Source: Bacteroidota bacterium
Lineage (GTDB): Bacteria > Bacteroidota > Bacteroidia > Bacteroidales > Lentimicrobiaceae
Direction of reading: 5' to 3'
Length of the DNA stretch: 64,000 nt
Assembly: GCA_009773515.1 (NCBI GenBank)
Contig: WSXX01000010.1
Span: 81,495 to 145,494, forward strand
The number at the start of each line of letters is the position of its first letter. Within the stretch, counting starts at the first letter, position 1. A program made the translations under genes and the position numbers. Positions 15,811-23,806 of this stretch are shown piece by piece. The notes beneath the pieces are model-generated. The model made no database searches, was not told the origin of the DNA, and worked only from the letters and a program-made list of their open reading frames with translations.

Positions 15811-16975
15811 GGTCAATGGGCTTTGATTCAGTAGGTTTTACTGTGTTAAAGGGTATGGTATCCATAAAGCAACCTGTAGGGCAGACTGAGCACCACGGCT
15901 GGTAGAAGAAGAGTGACAAAACAACCACCGCCGCACCAAACAGTATCATTCCGATCCCGATAATGTTAAATGAGAAAAACATGAAAGGTTCCATATAGGC
16001 CAATTCGGGTGTAAATCCCAGAAGCAAGGCTCCTGCAATCAATGTCAGGTATATCTCTCTTATGCTTATCCTGCCGAAGCGATCTGGTAATTTTCTTTTT
16101 TTAAAAGGGGTGATTTTATTTGTCAGCTCCTGCAAAGCGCCCATCGGACAAAGGTAGTTACAATAAAATCTGCGTTTCCCGGCAAGCGATAGGGCAATTG
16201 CCAGAACAAAAACAACAATGCTTTGCCAATGCGCTCTCCATACAAAGCCTTCCAACAGCCATCCATACAGCAGGCGGGCTGAGAGCAGATTGTTGAGAAT
16301 CACCCCCATGATCAGCAATACGAACAGAAGATAAACCGTCCTGAACCTGGCCCTGCCTTTCCTGTAGGCCATCACGACTGAAAACAGGATTACAAGTAGA
16401 AAAAACACGTCTTTGATTGATGACCACAGCTTTGTTTCATTAACAACCGCCGCATCAGTATTCATCACATGGGAAGCAGTGTGCGTAACGCCGGCTATCA
16501 CAGCATTGCTTGTGTGCGTCGCCCCCGAAACAACATCCACCTGCAACTGCAGGGCATCCTCAAGGCTTACGCCTTGCCACCTGCCAATAAACTTATTGCT
16601 GAAAATGGCTTCAATATAGTCGCCTGTTTCATTGTTTGGTAAAACAACAATCTTTGAGATGTTCAGGTTTTCATCCACACCAATGAGAAGGGGTACGATA
16701 CCGGCATATCCTGACTGCTGCGAATAATTGGAAGAGAGAAATACAGTGCCGGTTCTTTGTCCGCTTGCAACAAATACTTCATACACACCGTTTCTGTTTA
16801 TTGCAAAACGAGTCGCTTCAGGGTAAACCTCCTGAATTTCGGACAAACCCACATTGACAACAACGGCATCTTTGTAAAACAGAAAATTCCTTCCTCCGCT
16901 AATGGCAACAGCGGCCAGCAGCACAAAAAGCAGGTAATAGTGATAGAGCGCTAGATTTAGCTGTTTTATACGCAT
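15797..16975 (-). CDS. FMN-binding domain and 4Fe-4S polyferredoxin membrane protein (NosR/NapH-like)
   Basis: This 392-residue protein has an N-terminal helix (about 12-30) and then an extracytoplasmic FMN-binding domain (about 45-170). That domain carries the flavinylation motif SGATHTS at 150-156, in which Thr153 would be covalently linked to FMN by ApbE. Four to five further helices follow, with NapH/NosR-type iron-sulfur motifs CNYLCPMGA (near 272) and CSVCPTGC (near 365). The protein probably moves electrons across the membrane between iron-sulfur clusters and a covalent flavin. It is the first gene of an operon with the flavin reductase-nitroreductase fusion. A TACTTTTG -7 element lies at 17017-17024. 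Confidence 0.85.
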   Translation of the reverse strand: MRIKQLNLALYHYYLLFVLLAAVAISGGRNFLFYKDAVVVNVGLSEIQEVYPEATRFAINRNGVYEVFVASGQRTGTVFLSSNYSQQSGYAGIVPLLIGVDENLNISKIVVLPNNETGDYIEAIFSNKFIGRWQGVSLEDALQLQVDVVSGATHTSNAVIAGVTHTASHVMNTDAAVVNETKLWSSIKDVFFLLVILFSVVMAYRKGRARFRTVYLLFVLLIMGVILNNLLSARLLYGWLLEGFVWRAHWQSIVVFVLAIALSLAGKRRFYCNYLCPMGALQELTNKITPFKKRKLPDRFGRISIREIYLTLIAGALLLGFTPELAYMEPFMFFSFNIIGIGMILFGAAVVVLSLFFYQPWCSVCPTGCFMDTIPFNTVKPTESKPIDHAKK

Positions 16976-17016
16976 AGTGGCTTACCCCCCTTTAATCGCA
17001 TTATTTATGTTGGTTG

Positions 17017-17024
17017 CAAAAGTA
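17017..17024 (-). promoter_or_regulatory. Bacteroidota -7 promoter element for the flavin/Fe-S operon
   Basis: The minus strand reads TACTTTTG, 42 bp upstream of the start at 16975. Confidence 0.5.
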
Positions 17025-17089
17025 ATCATTTGTAGTTATAGCCTTTCATCAGCAATGAGGTAGAAGTACCATATTGCTGACGGAATATT

Positions 17090-17182
17090 TTGAATTGCAA
17101 ATTCAATGGTGTTCAAAGCGGAATTGCAACCGAGGCCTCCAAAGCGGACGAGCTCAGCGAAGCTAAATTCCGCTTAGCCGGG
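17090..17182. repeat. dispersed repeat family C, copy 1
   Basis: This matches 36876-36968 almost base for base. Shared blocks include TTGAATTGCAAATTCAATGG (itself a palindrome), GCGGAATTGCAACCGAGGCC, CAAAGCGGACGAGCTCAGCG and ATTCCGCTTAGCCGGG. Confidence 0.85.
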
Positions 17183-17277
17183 CGGTCGTTGAGCAGATAC
17201 GAGGCCTAACGGCCTGAGTGACAGAAAATAAATTTACGCGACTCAAGTCATGGCCGAAGGAGGTAGAAGCACCATTT
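17181..17277. repeat. dispersed repeat family B, copy 2
   Basis: This is the second copy of the sequence at 12855-12951, directly abutting repeat C. Confidence 0.8.
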
Positions 17278-17282
17278 AGCAG

Positions 17283-18386
17283 CTACTGTTTTGAAAAAAT
17301 ACCCGTTTGATTGTCTTTAGATGATAGAATTCTGTATGTGTAAATTCCATTTTTAAGGGTAGAAATATCAAATGCTTGCTCAAATATGCCGGCATCAATC
17401 CGGGTTTCAGGCATCAGCATAAGTACTTGTCGCCCGGTCAGATCAACAACATCTATCTGGCAAGCCTGCGCCGACTGGTTGTTAAACCGAACAACAATCT
17501 GATCCGATGCCGGATTTGGGTAAACATTTGGTGGGGAAGTTTTTTCAGGTTCTTCAATTCCTACTACATGGTAACTTTTCAAACTGGGCGATTGTAAAAA
17601 TATACCGGAATCATAAATTCTGTCATAACAATCACCAATTGCTATTTTCAGATGGTAGGTTTGATTGGGTACAACAAACACATTCACCGGAATTACGGTA
17701 GTGAATGCATCGTAAACCACATATTGACCACCGGTATTGTCAATCAGATACTCACAATTAATACAAGGGCCGTTGTTTGATGCTCCGTTATTTACAGTTG
17801 CGATGGAAATATAGGTATCCGTTTCCGGGATAAGCGCAATATTGGTTTGGTCGTAATCAGGACCAGCAGGGTTCGGACCAGTGATAAAAAAACCAAAAAC
17901 ATCATTAAACGGTGAACCTACATACTCGTGATATTCTTCTGATCCAAATACAAAGTTGAATGCAAGAAAATTGTTGTCAGGTATCAGATCAAACTCAAGC
18001 ACAGCTGCATCACCAATTGTCTCGCCCGCTAGTTGATAAAGGTCGGGATCGGATCCTCCACCGGTTGATGTTGATGCAGTGTAGTTCGCATTAGAAGCTG
18101 CACTCATGACATTTCCGCTCGAAAGTATAATGCCATTCTGCATGCCGATAACATTCATTGAATCACATGTAAAATTGCCCAGTGAAATGCCTGCGCCTGT
18201 GTAGGTTACATTGCTCACAGTAACTCCGTATTCAATAAAATCTGCAACCAGGGTATCGGGGTTGTTTGAAATGGTAATCTTAAGGTTATTGTCGATATTG
18301 CCGTTTTTGCTTATTGTCTGAGTATAACCATTAAAGGTAAAAACAACGAGAAGCACTGTCACTAAGGTTTTGAGGATATCTTTCAT
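17283..18386 (-). CDS. T9SS-sorted choice-of-anchor L domain protein
   Basis: I start this 367-residue protein at the ATG at 18386, because it opens a clear signal peptide (MKDILKTLVTVLLVVFTFNG) and the -7 promoter at 18407-18414 lies upstream of it but downstream of an in-frame ATG at 18431. The central part, about residues 30-270, is a choice-of-anchor L domain (NGIILSSGNV, FNFVFGSEEY, YVGSPFNDVFGFFITGP). The C-terminus is a type IX sorting domain (VYPNPASDQIVVRF, then NGIYTYRI). It should be exported and displayed on the surface; the ligand is unknown. Confidence 0.87.
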   Translation of the reverse strand: MKDILKTLVTVLLVVFTFNGYTQTISKNGNIDNNLKITISNNPDTLVADFIEYGVTVSNVTYTGAGISLGNFTCDSMNVIGMQNGIILSSGNVMSAASNANYTASTSTGGGSDPDLYQLAGETIGDAAVLEFDLIPDNNFLAFNFVFGSEEYHEYVGSPFNDVFGFFITGPNPAGPDYDQTNIALIPETDTYISIATVNNGASNNGPCINCEYLIDNTGGQYVVYDAFTTVIPVNVFVVPNQTYHLKIAIGDCYDRIYDSGIFLQSPSLKSYHVVGIEEPEKTSPPNVYPNPASDQIVVRFNNQSAQACQIDVVDLTGRQVLMLMPETRIDAGIFEQAFDISTLKNGIYTYRILSSKDNQTGIFSKQ

Positions 18387-18406
18387 GATTTTATATTTAT
18401 ATTGAG

Positions 18407-18414
18407 CAAAGATA
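18407..18414 (-). promoter_or_regulatory. Bacteroidota -7 promoter element deciding the start of the anchor-L gene
   Basis: The minus strand reads TATCTTTG, 21 bp upstream of the chosen start at 18386; the longer in-frame start at 18431 would lie upstream of the promoter. Confidence 0.55.
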
Positions 18415-18501
18415 TAATTTTGCTTATCCAAATTTTGTAGTGCTGAAAAAGTTTTGCTTTTTAAACTGATCTGGGTGCGTAATGTTAAGCTTAGGGACTC
18501 G

Positions 18502-20640
18502 TCAATTTTTTAACATTTTCGCCATTCTGACTCCTTTTTGTGATTGTATTCTGATAATGTAAACACCGGGAACCAGATTTCTGACATCAATTTGCGGGTC
18601 AAAACCTGTGAAAGTTTGATGCTTAACCACAATACCCTGAATATTTGTAATTTCAACAGAACATTTGTTTTCACCTGGTACTAATTCAATTGTCAGGAAA
18701 TCATTTACAGGGTTTGGAAATATTTTCAAGTGATTTCTATTGATATCATATGAAGGAACCGCACTCGGGATACCGTTTTCGTTAAAAACACTTAAACCAC
18801 CTGTAATTGTACAAATCCACTTCGAACCATAACTGTCAATATTCATCGATGCGACATAATCATGACTCAGGCCTGAATTTAAGCTGTTGAATGTAGTCCA
18901 GTTTACTCCATCAAACTTTGCAATTCCCGCTCTCCATGTTGCTACCCATTTTGTGCCCATTTCATCAATAACAACTGAAGTGATAATATCATCAGGGATG
19001 CCTGAATTAAGCTGCGTATACAAAACCCAATTAGTGCCATCAAAAGATACCAATCCGCCATTGTTGGTCGCAATCCATTTATCATTATTTTCATCAATCG
19101 CTACATTGGTAACATAACTTTGAGGTAAGCCTGAATTTAAATGATTGTAATTAACCCAGGTAGTACCATCGAAGATTGATAGTCCGTCAGAGGTTCCAAT
19201 CCACTTGGTTCCATTCTCATCTATTGTAATTGAAAATACAGTATTGGAAGGCAAACCTGAATTCTGGGAATTATAGATTGTCCAGTCAAGTCCATCAAAT
19301 ACAGCTATTCCACCACCTGCGGTCGCTATCCACTTGGTGTCATTTTCATCAATTGTGATGTTGTATATTCTATAATCGGGCATGCCTGAATTCAAGGAAT
19401 TATAGGTAGTCCAGTTTAAATCATCAAACCTGATAAGACCTGATTCACTGGTTCCAATCCACTTGACATTATCTCCATCTGTGGTAATGGCAACAAGATC
19501 ATCAGTAGGAATTCCCGAATTTGAGGTATTAAAAACCTCCCATGTTTCATCATCGTATTTGGTTAAACCTGTATTTGATGTCACAATCCATTTTGTGCCA
19601 TTACCATCAATATTTATCATAAATACAGTATTCTCAGGCAATCCTGAACTCGCTATTTCATAAGGTGTCCATAAAGAATTGTCAAAATGAATCAGACCTT
19701 CTGATGTTCCAATCCATTTTTGTCCGTTCTCATCAATAAGTGTTGTACGGATATAGTTTGAAGGAAGGAGTGTATTTGAAGTATCATAAACTATCCAGGC
19801 TGAACCATCAAATAGTGTAATTCCATTGGAAGGTGTGCCAATCCATTTATTGCCACTTTCATCAATATCAAGTGAAGTGATATAATCATCAGGCAATTGA
19901 GAATTAAGCTCATTGTAAATTATCCAGTTACTGCCATCGAATTCAACCAGGCCTTGTCCGGCAGTCCCAATCCATTTCGTATCGTTCTCATCAATTGCTA
20001 TTTTGTTAATATTATTATAAGGTAATCCTGAATTACTGGTAGTATATGTAGTCCAGTTAGCTCCATCAAAATTTGACAAACCACCATTTTGAGTTGCAAT
20101 CCATAAACTTCCACCGGAATCAATGACCAATGACTTAACACTGTTATTAGGTAAGCCCGAATTGGCACTGTTGTAAGTTGTCCAGTTAAGTCCGTCGAAT
20201 TTCACCAACCCGGCATTTTGTGTGCCTATCCACTTATTCCCTTCATGATCAATAACTACTTTTGAGAGACTATTGGCAGGCAATCCTGAATTATCGGTTT
20301 TGAACACTTCCCAGTTTGTACCGTCAAATCGTGTCAAACCACCCGATATGTTATCTATACCCATTCCAGTGGTAATCCAAAGATTTCCACCGGCGTCCAA
20401 AGCCAATGAGGTTATACCGAAATATGGAATTTCCGAATTTAAGGTATTGTAAAAAGTAAGACCACCCGTATTAAGATCAACTTTAACCAATCCACCATGC
20501 GAACCAATCCAAAGAATGTTGTCATTTTTAGCCAAAGCCGTGACATGAGTATTATCCAGATAATGCTTCCATTCAGAAATCTGAGCTTTTGTTTTTCCGA
20601 TCAAGACACTGCATAGCAGAAGTATTAAAATTTTCTTCAT
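18502..20640 (-). CDS. T9SS-sorted double beta-propeller protein (14 Reg_prop-like repeats)
   Basis: This 712-residue protein has a signal peptide (ending KAQ near residue 20). About fourteen near-identical repeats of 42-43 residues follow, each with a core like KWIGTxxxGLxxFDGxxW and a loop NSGLPxxxV. These resemble two-component regulator propeller (Reg_prop) blades; fourteen blades fit two seven-bladed propellers. The chain ends in a type IX sorting domain (IFPNPVNDFLTIEL, then PGVYIIRIQSQ). Unlike hybrid two-component sensors with such propellers, there is no kinase or membrane segment, so this is a free surface or secreted propeller. A -7 element lies at 20746-20753. Confidence 0.85.
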   Translation of the reverse strand: MKKILILLLCSVLIGKTKAQISEWKHYLDNTHVTALAKNDNILWIGSHGGLVKVDLNTGGLTFYNTLNSEIPYFGITSLALDAGGNLWITTGMGIDNISGGLTRFDGTNWEVFKTDNSGLPANSLSKVVIDHEGNKWIGTQNAGLVKFDGLNWTTYNSANSGLPNNSVKSLVIDSGGSLWIATQNGGLSNFDGANWTTYTTSNSGLPYNNINKIAIDENDTKWIGTAGQGLVEFDGSNWIIYNELNSQLPDDYITSLDIDESGNKWIGTPSNGITLFDGSAWIVYDTSNTLLPSNYIRTTLIDENGQKWIGTSEGLIHFDNSLWTPYEIASSGLPENTVFMINIDGNGTKWIVTSNTGLTKYDDETWEVFNTSNSGIPTDDLVAITTDGDNVKWIGTSESGLIRFDDLNWTTYNSLNSGMPDYRIYNITIDENDTKWIATAGGGIAVFDGLDWTIYNSQNSGLPSNTVFSITIDENGTKWIGTSDGLSIFDGTTWVNYNHLNSGLPQSYVTNVAIDENNDKWIATNNGGLVSFDGTNWVLYTQLNSGIPDDIITSVVIDEMGTKWVATWRAGIAKFDGVNWTTFNSLNSGLSHDYVASMNIDSYGSKWICTITGGLSVFNENGIPSAVPSYDINRNHLKIFPNPVNDFLTIELVPGENKCSVEITNIQGIVVKHQTFTGFDPQIDVRNLVPGVYIIRIQSQKGVRMAKMLKN

Positions 20641-20745
20641 AAGGTGTGAATATCTGAATGTTTGTAATGAATTATGGATTGAAATTAATTAAGAATTTTT
20701 AAACTAAACCTTTACTCTTCAAAGCTATCTGTTTGTTAGGCTATA

Positions 20746-20753
20746 CAAAGATA
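20746..20753 (-). promoter_or_regulatory. Bacteroidota -7 promoter element for the Reg_prop T9SS cargo
   Basis: The minus strand reads TATCTTTG about 106 bp upstream of the start, implying a long 5' leader. Confidence 0.4.
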
Positions 20754-20790
20754 TGTTTTTATAATTTTTGAATTGACTTATTGTTTGAAA

Positions 20791-20834
20791 TAAAAAAAGC
20801 AAACCCGGTAAAGGCGTGGCCTTAAACCGGGGTT
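20791..20834 (-). terminator. intrinsic terminator after the RIC gene
   Basis: On the minus strand a stem of ACCCCGGT with ACCGGGTT, plus an inner AAGGC/GCCTT pairing, is followed by GCTTTTTTT. A closely similar terminator occurs at 31935-31975 after the metal-resistance operon. Confidence 0.75.
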
Positions 20835-20906
20835 ACTTTAATGGTAAATTGAAAACACTAACATTTTGTGTCTGGGAAGTTCAGCTTCCCTGTTTTCCGG
20901 GTCTTC

Positions 20907-21608
20907 TTATTCAGCAAGCTTTAAAGCTTTCGGGTACAGAATATTGTTTTCAAGATGCACATGTATATGAAGGTCGTCTTCAAACTGTTCCAGGAGTTTT
21001 AATGCAACCCGGTAAGTGTTGCAAGCATCCGCGGGGATCAGATAGTTTTGTGTCAATACGTTTATCTTATCCATGGCCCCACCTGCAAACTCATGTTCAT
21101 CCTGCATACGCGTAATTTCGGAAACAATGGTTGATTTTACTTCCGCAGAAGGATTCTTTTCAGCCTTTTTGATTGCAGGAAAAAGAACCTCTTCCTCATT
21201 TCTTAAATGCTGGACCAACTCTTCATTGATTTTGGTAAATAAGGATTCTACTTCGATTAGTTCAGGATGATGGCCGCCATGAACCTCAGCTATCTTCTTC
21301 GTATAAAAAACCAACTCGGGCAGGTTTTTCAACACAAATTTGTGGTGTGTGTTTACGATGTAATCGCTCAGAAAACCCAGCTCCATTTCCTTGAAATTCA
21401 TGGCGCCAGCTAAAGGTGTTTGTGACAGTGCGTTAAGTTGCTGGATTAAACGAGATTCATCTGCGTTTTTCTCTTTGCAGGCTTCGGCAATACTTTTGTT
21501 GCCACCACAGCAAAAGTCTATGCCGGCTTCTTTAAATATTGATGCTGCCCTGAAATCGTTGGCTACTATTTCGCCAACTGTTGGTGCTATATTTGTTTGA
21601 TTCGTCAT
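20907..21608 (-). CDS. ric: iron-sulfur cluster repair di-iron protein (RIC/YtfE/ScdA)
   Basis: This 233-residue protein repairs iron-sulfur clusters damaged by nitric oxide or oxidants. The N-terminal ScdA_N domain contains the paired cysteines DFCCGG (Cys33, Cys34). The hemerythrin-like domain supplies the di-iron His/Glu ligands: NTHHKF near 92, HGGHHPEL near 113, HLRNEEEVLFP near 138, HEFAG near 170, and HIHVHLENNILYP near 215. The length is typical. It is divergent from an Rrf2 regulator with a cysteine cluster, a standard arrangement for NO-responsive control. Confidence 0.93.
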   Translation of the reverse strand: MTNQTNIAPTVGEIVANDFRAASIFKEAGIDFCCGGNKSIAEACKEKNADESRLIQQLNALSQTPLAGAMNFKEMELGFLSDYIVNTHHKFVLKNLPELVFYTKKIAEVHGGHHPELIEVESLFTKINEELVQHLRNEEEVLFPAIKKAEKNPSAEVKSTIVSEITRMQDEHEFAGGAMDKINVLTQNYLIPADACNTYRVALKLLEQFEDDLHIHVHLENNILYPKALKLAE

Positions 21609-21630
21609 GTTTTATCGTTTTAATTTACGA

Positions 21631-21638
21631 CAAAGATA
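21631..21638 (-). promoter_or_regulatory. Bacteroidota -7 promoter element for ric
   Basis: The minus strand reads TATCTTTG, 23 bp upstream of the ric start. Confidence 0.55.
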
Positions 21639-21695
21639 AACATAATATCAATTAGAAGACAAAAAGGTCTTTTATTATTTATAAATATTTTGATG

Positions 21696-21703
21696 TACCT
21701 TTG
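21696..21703 (+). promoter_or_regulatory. Bacteroidota -7 promoter element for the Rrf2 regulator
   Basis: TACCTTTG matches TAnnTTTG, 27 bp before the start at 21730. The two promoters face away from each other within about 70 bp, so one regulator could cover both. Confidence 0.55.
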
Positions 21704-21729
21704 TGGGTTTGAGATTTTAGCGATGTAAC

Positions 21730-22170
21730 ATGTTTAACAAGGAAACAGAATATGCAATCAGGGGATTGGTTTACATTCAGTTACAGAATTCTGAAGGCAA
21801 ACGGCCGGGAATGGCTGAGATTGCAGAGCAGATTAATGCCCCACATTTTTATACAGCCAAAATATTACAACGTTTGGTAAGGCAAGGTTTTATCGAATCC
21901 CAGAAAGGGAAAGGAGGCGGGTTTTATTTTGATCCTCAAAAGCCCGATTTATCACTGAAACAACTTATAAGTGCAACCCAAGGGGAAGATTTATTTTCCG
22001 GGTGTGGATTTGGCCTGAAACAATGCGATGAAAACAATCCCTGTCCGCTTCACGATAAGTATGCACTGATCCGGGATGCATTGAACAAATTGGTTACGGA
22101 AGAAAATATTCAAACTTTAGCCCAAAAATCAATAAGAGGGGGGGAGATGTTTTTGCCGAGGCTGAGGTAA
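21730..22170 (+). CDS. Rrf2 family transcriptional regulator (probable Fe-S, NO/redox sensor)
   Basis: This 146-residue protein has an N-terminal winged helix (MFNKETEYAIRGLVYIQLQ; recognition helix near HFYTAKILQRLVRQGF) and the Rrf2 wing GKGGGFYFD. Three cysteines in GCGFGLKQCDENNPCPLHDKY near residues 97-117 match the cluster-binding pattern of IscR/NsrR-type members. It is divergent from ric, so it probably represses ric until its cluster reacts with NO. The target sites were not identified. Confidence 0.9.
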   Translation: MFNKETEYAIRGLVYIQLQNSEGKRPGMAEIAEQINAPHFYTAKILQRLVRQGFIESQKGKGGGFYFDPQKPDLSLKQLISATQGEDLFSGCGFGLKQCDENNPCPLHDKYALIRDALNKLVTEENIQTLAQKSIRGGEMFLPRLR

Positions 22171-22267
22171 GTGATTTTCAGGAGGATTTATATCGTAATC
22201 TAATTGGTCTAGAAATATAATAGCTAGTGATACAAAAACAGTTTGTAATAAATCGAACTCACGACAA

Positions 22268-23164
22268 TTAAAACCTTAACTTTTCTGTCATTAATCCAAT
22301 ACGGAACAAATCCAGCCTGTTTCCAAAATAGATGTTATAATAATCTGAACCATGGTAATACTGAACAAACAGCCCAATATCCTCCAGAAACACCGGATGA
22401 TAATAAAAGGTAAGTCTGAGATTAAGCCTGTCCAAAGGATAGCCTTCCCGAGTGTCCGGCTTTCCAAACATCAAGGTTGCTTCACCTTTTAGAGAAATAT
22501 CAGCGTTTTTTCTGGGATAAACCCGACTTTTTGCCGGAAGTTTGAATATGGAAAGTGCGGAATGCCACCGGTATTTGTGGTACAATTCATTGAGTCCATC
22601 TGCATTCCAGGCTTGTGGATGGAACTCAAATGAAGACTTAAAAAACTGAACCGCATTAAATCGGGCATTTTTATTTGTAGCAATAAAGCCAAATTCAAGG
22701 AAGTTTGTAGAAAAATTGCCTGATTCCAGGTTTATCCTGCCATCATCATCAAAGAAACTGCCTATCTGTCCGTTGGAATGGTGCGCAAAGCGCCCGAATA
22801 AACTAAGCTGATTGGCATATTCCTTTCCTTTTAAAAGATAATAGATGGTGATCTGAGGTAAATAGCTTGGTGTTCGAACCGGGTAAGACTCCTCCTGATA
22901 CATTCGCAGAATGATCTGTGGAGTCAATACGCCAATCAGCTTTGAATTTCTAGTTTGACGTATATAAAAATTGGAAATTATGTTCGCTTCAAACCAAAGA
23001 GGCTCAATATTGCCAATATCTGCCGGAAAAGTTACATAGCTGTTACCCTGGTTTACCTGCGATATTTCTGAAAGCCCTAACCTGGGAACAGAGTCGCTGA
23101 CCTGTGCCGGAACCGAAAGGCTCAGAAACGAAATACTCGCTATAAAAACCAACAGCATTTTCAT
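22268..23164 (-). CDS. outer-membrane beta-barrel protein, phospholipase A1 (OMPLA)-like
   Basis: This 298-residue protein has a signal peptide (ending VPAQ near residue 21), alternating aromatic strands and a C-terminal segment ending in LRF, as expected for an outer-membrane barrel. RFAHHSNGQIG near residues 126-136 resembles the OMPLA active-site H-x-S-N-G motif, and STNFLEF near 153 could supply the Asn of the triad. The family assignment is therefore plausible but not proven; it could be a catalytically inactive relative. It is preceded by a DUF2141 gene 8 bp upstream on the same strand, suggesting an operon. Confidence 0.6.
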   Translation of the reverse strand: MKMLLVFIASISFLSLSVPAQVSDSVPRLGLSEISQVNQGNSYVTFPADIGNIEPLWFEANIISNFYIRQTRNSKLIGVLTPQIILRMYQEESYPVRTPSYLPQITIYYLLKGKEYANQLSLFGRFAHHSNGQIGSFFDDDGRINLESGNFSTNFLEFGFIATNKNARFNAVQFFKSSFEFHPQAWNADGLNELYHKYRWHSALSIFKLPAKSRVYPRKNADISLKGEATLMFGKPDTREGYPLDRLNLRLTFYYHPVFLEDIGLFVQYYHGSDYYNIYFGNRLDLFRIGLMTEKLRF

Positions 23165-23172
23165 CTTGTGAA

Positions 23173-23622
23173 TTACATGTAGATAATTTTAACTACTATC
23201 TTCTTGTCGCTCAACAAATCAAATGATGCTTTTTGAAAGGACGGCCTGTTTGAAAATCCAATAGATTGATAATTTGAAAAACCAATTCCTTCTTTTGGCA
23301 TAATAAGACCTCTTTTGATTTTTCCATCCTTGTTTTCATCGTGAAGAATATTGACCGCGTATTTCCCAGCCGGAATATTCTCGAATGTTACGGTTGAACT
23401 GCCATTCACTATTTTTCCGGTCAATTTTTTAAGGTATTTTTTGTAATGTTCATCAGGGAAAGCAGCCTCCCTGTCGTACAAGGCAAAAACTACCACACCG
23501 GTTGAATTGCGTAATTCATTTACGTTAATTGTTAAATTGAATGTTTCCTGCTTTTGATTGTTAAATGAAGAAAGGAGAAAACTGAGTGCAATGAGTTGAA
23601 GAATTCTTAAGGTTTTGTTCAT
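23173..23622 (-). CDS. DUF2141 domain secreted protein
   Basis: This 149-residue protein has an N-terminal signal peptide and a single DUF2141 domain with the marks GVVVFALYDREAAFP near residues 41-55, FENIPAGKYAVNILHDENKDGK near 82-103 and PKEGIGFSNY near 110-119. Function is not established for the family; members are small periplasmic or surface beta-sandwich proteins. It is followed 8 bp later by the OMPLA-like gene, and the two are probably one transcript. Confidence 0.85.
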   Translation of the reverse strand: MNKTLRILQLIALSFLLSSFNNQKQETFNLTINVNELRNSTGVVVFALYDREAAFPDEHYKKYLKKLTGKIVNGSSTVTFENIPAGKYAVNILHDENKDGKIKRGLIMPKEGIGFSNYQSIGFSNRPSFQKASFDLLSDKKIVVKIIYM

Positions 23623-23659
23623 GGTTTTGAAATTTTAAAAGGTTTTTTACTATTTAAAG

Positions 23660-23792
23660 AAGTCGGAAGTCAGATGTCGGAAGTCAGAAGTCAGAAGTCG
23701 GAAGTCGGAAGTCAGAAGTCAGATGTCAGAAGTCAGAAGTCAGAGGCCAGAAGTCGGAAGTCAGAAGTCAGAAATCAGAAGTCAGAAGTCTG
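23660..23792. repeat. tandem array of 19 heptamers (consensus AAGTCAG)
   Basis: Nineteen consecutive 7-bp units, mostly AAGTCAG or AAGTCGG with a few ATGTCAG, AGGCCAG and AAATCAG variants, fill 133 bp between the RND permease stop and the DUF2141 start. There is no coding capacity and no spacers, so it is not a CRISPR. Confidence 0.9.
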
Positions 23793-23806
23793 GTAAATCA
23801 TAATTC

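Larger units (their letters stand above)
16976..17282. other. gene-free interval with promoter and repeats B and C
   Basis: This stretch holds the promoter of the flavin/Fe-S operon near 17017, one copy of repeat C (17090-17182) directly joined to one copy of repeat B (17181-17277), and a short B-like fragment near 17055-17075. No gene is supported. Confidence 0.65.

Noticed and set aside
23660..23792. Possible CRISPR-like array
   Set aside because: The units are 7 bp with no spacers and no cas genes nearby.
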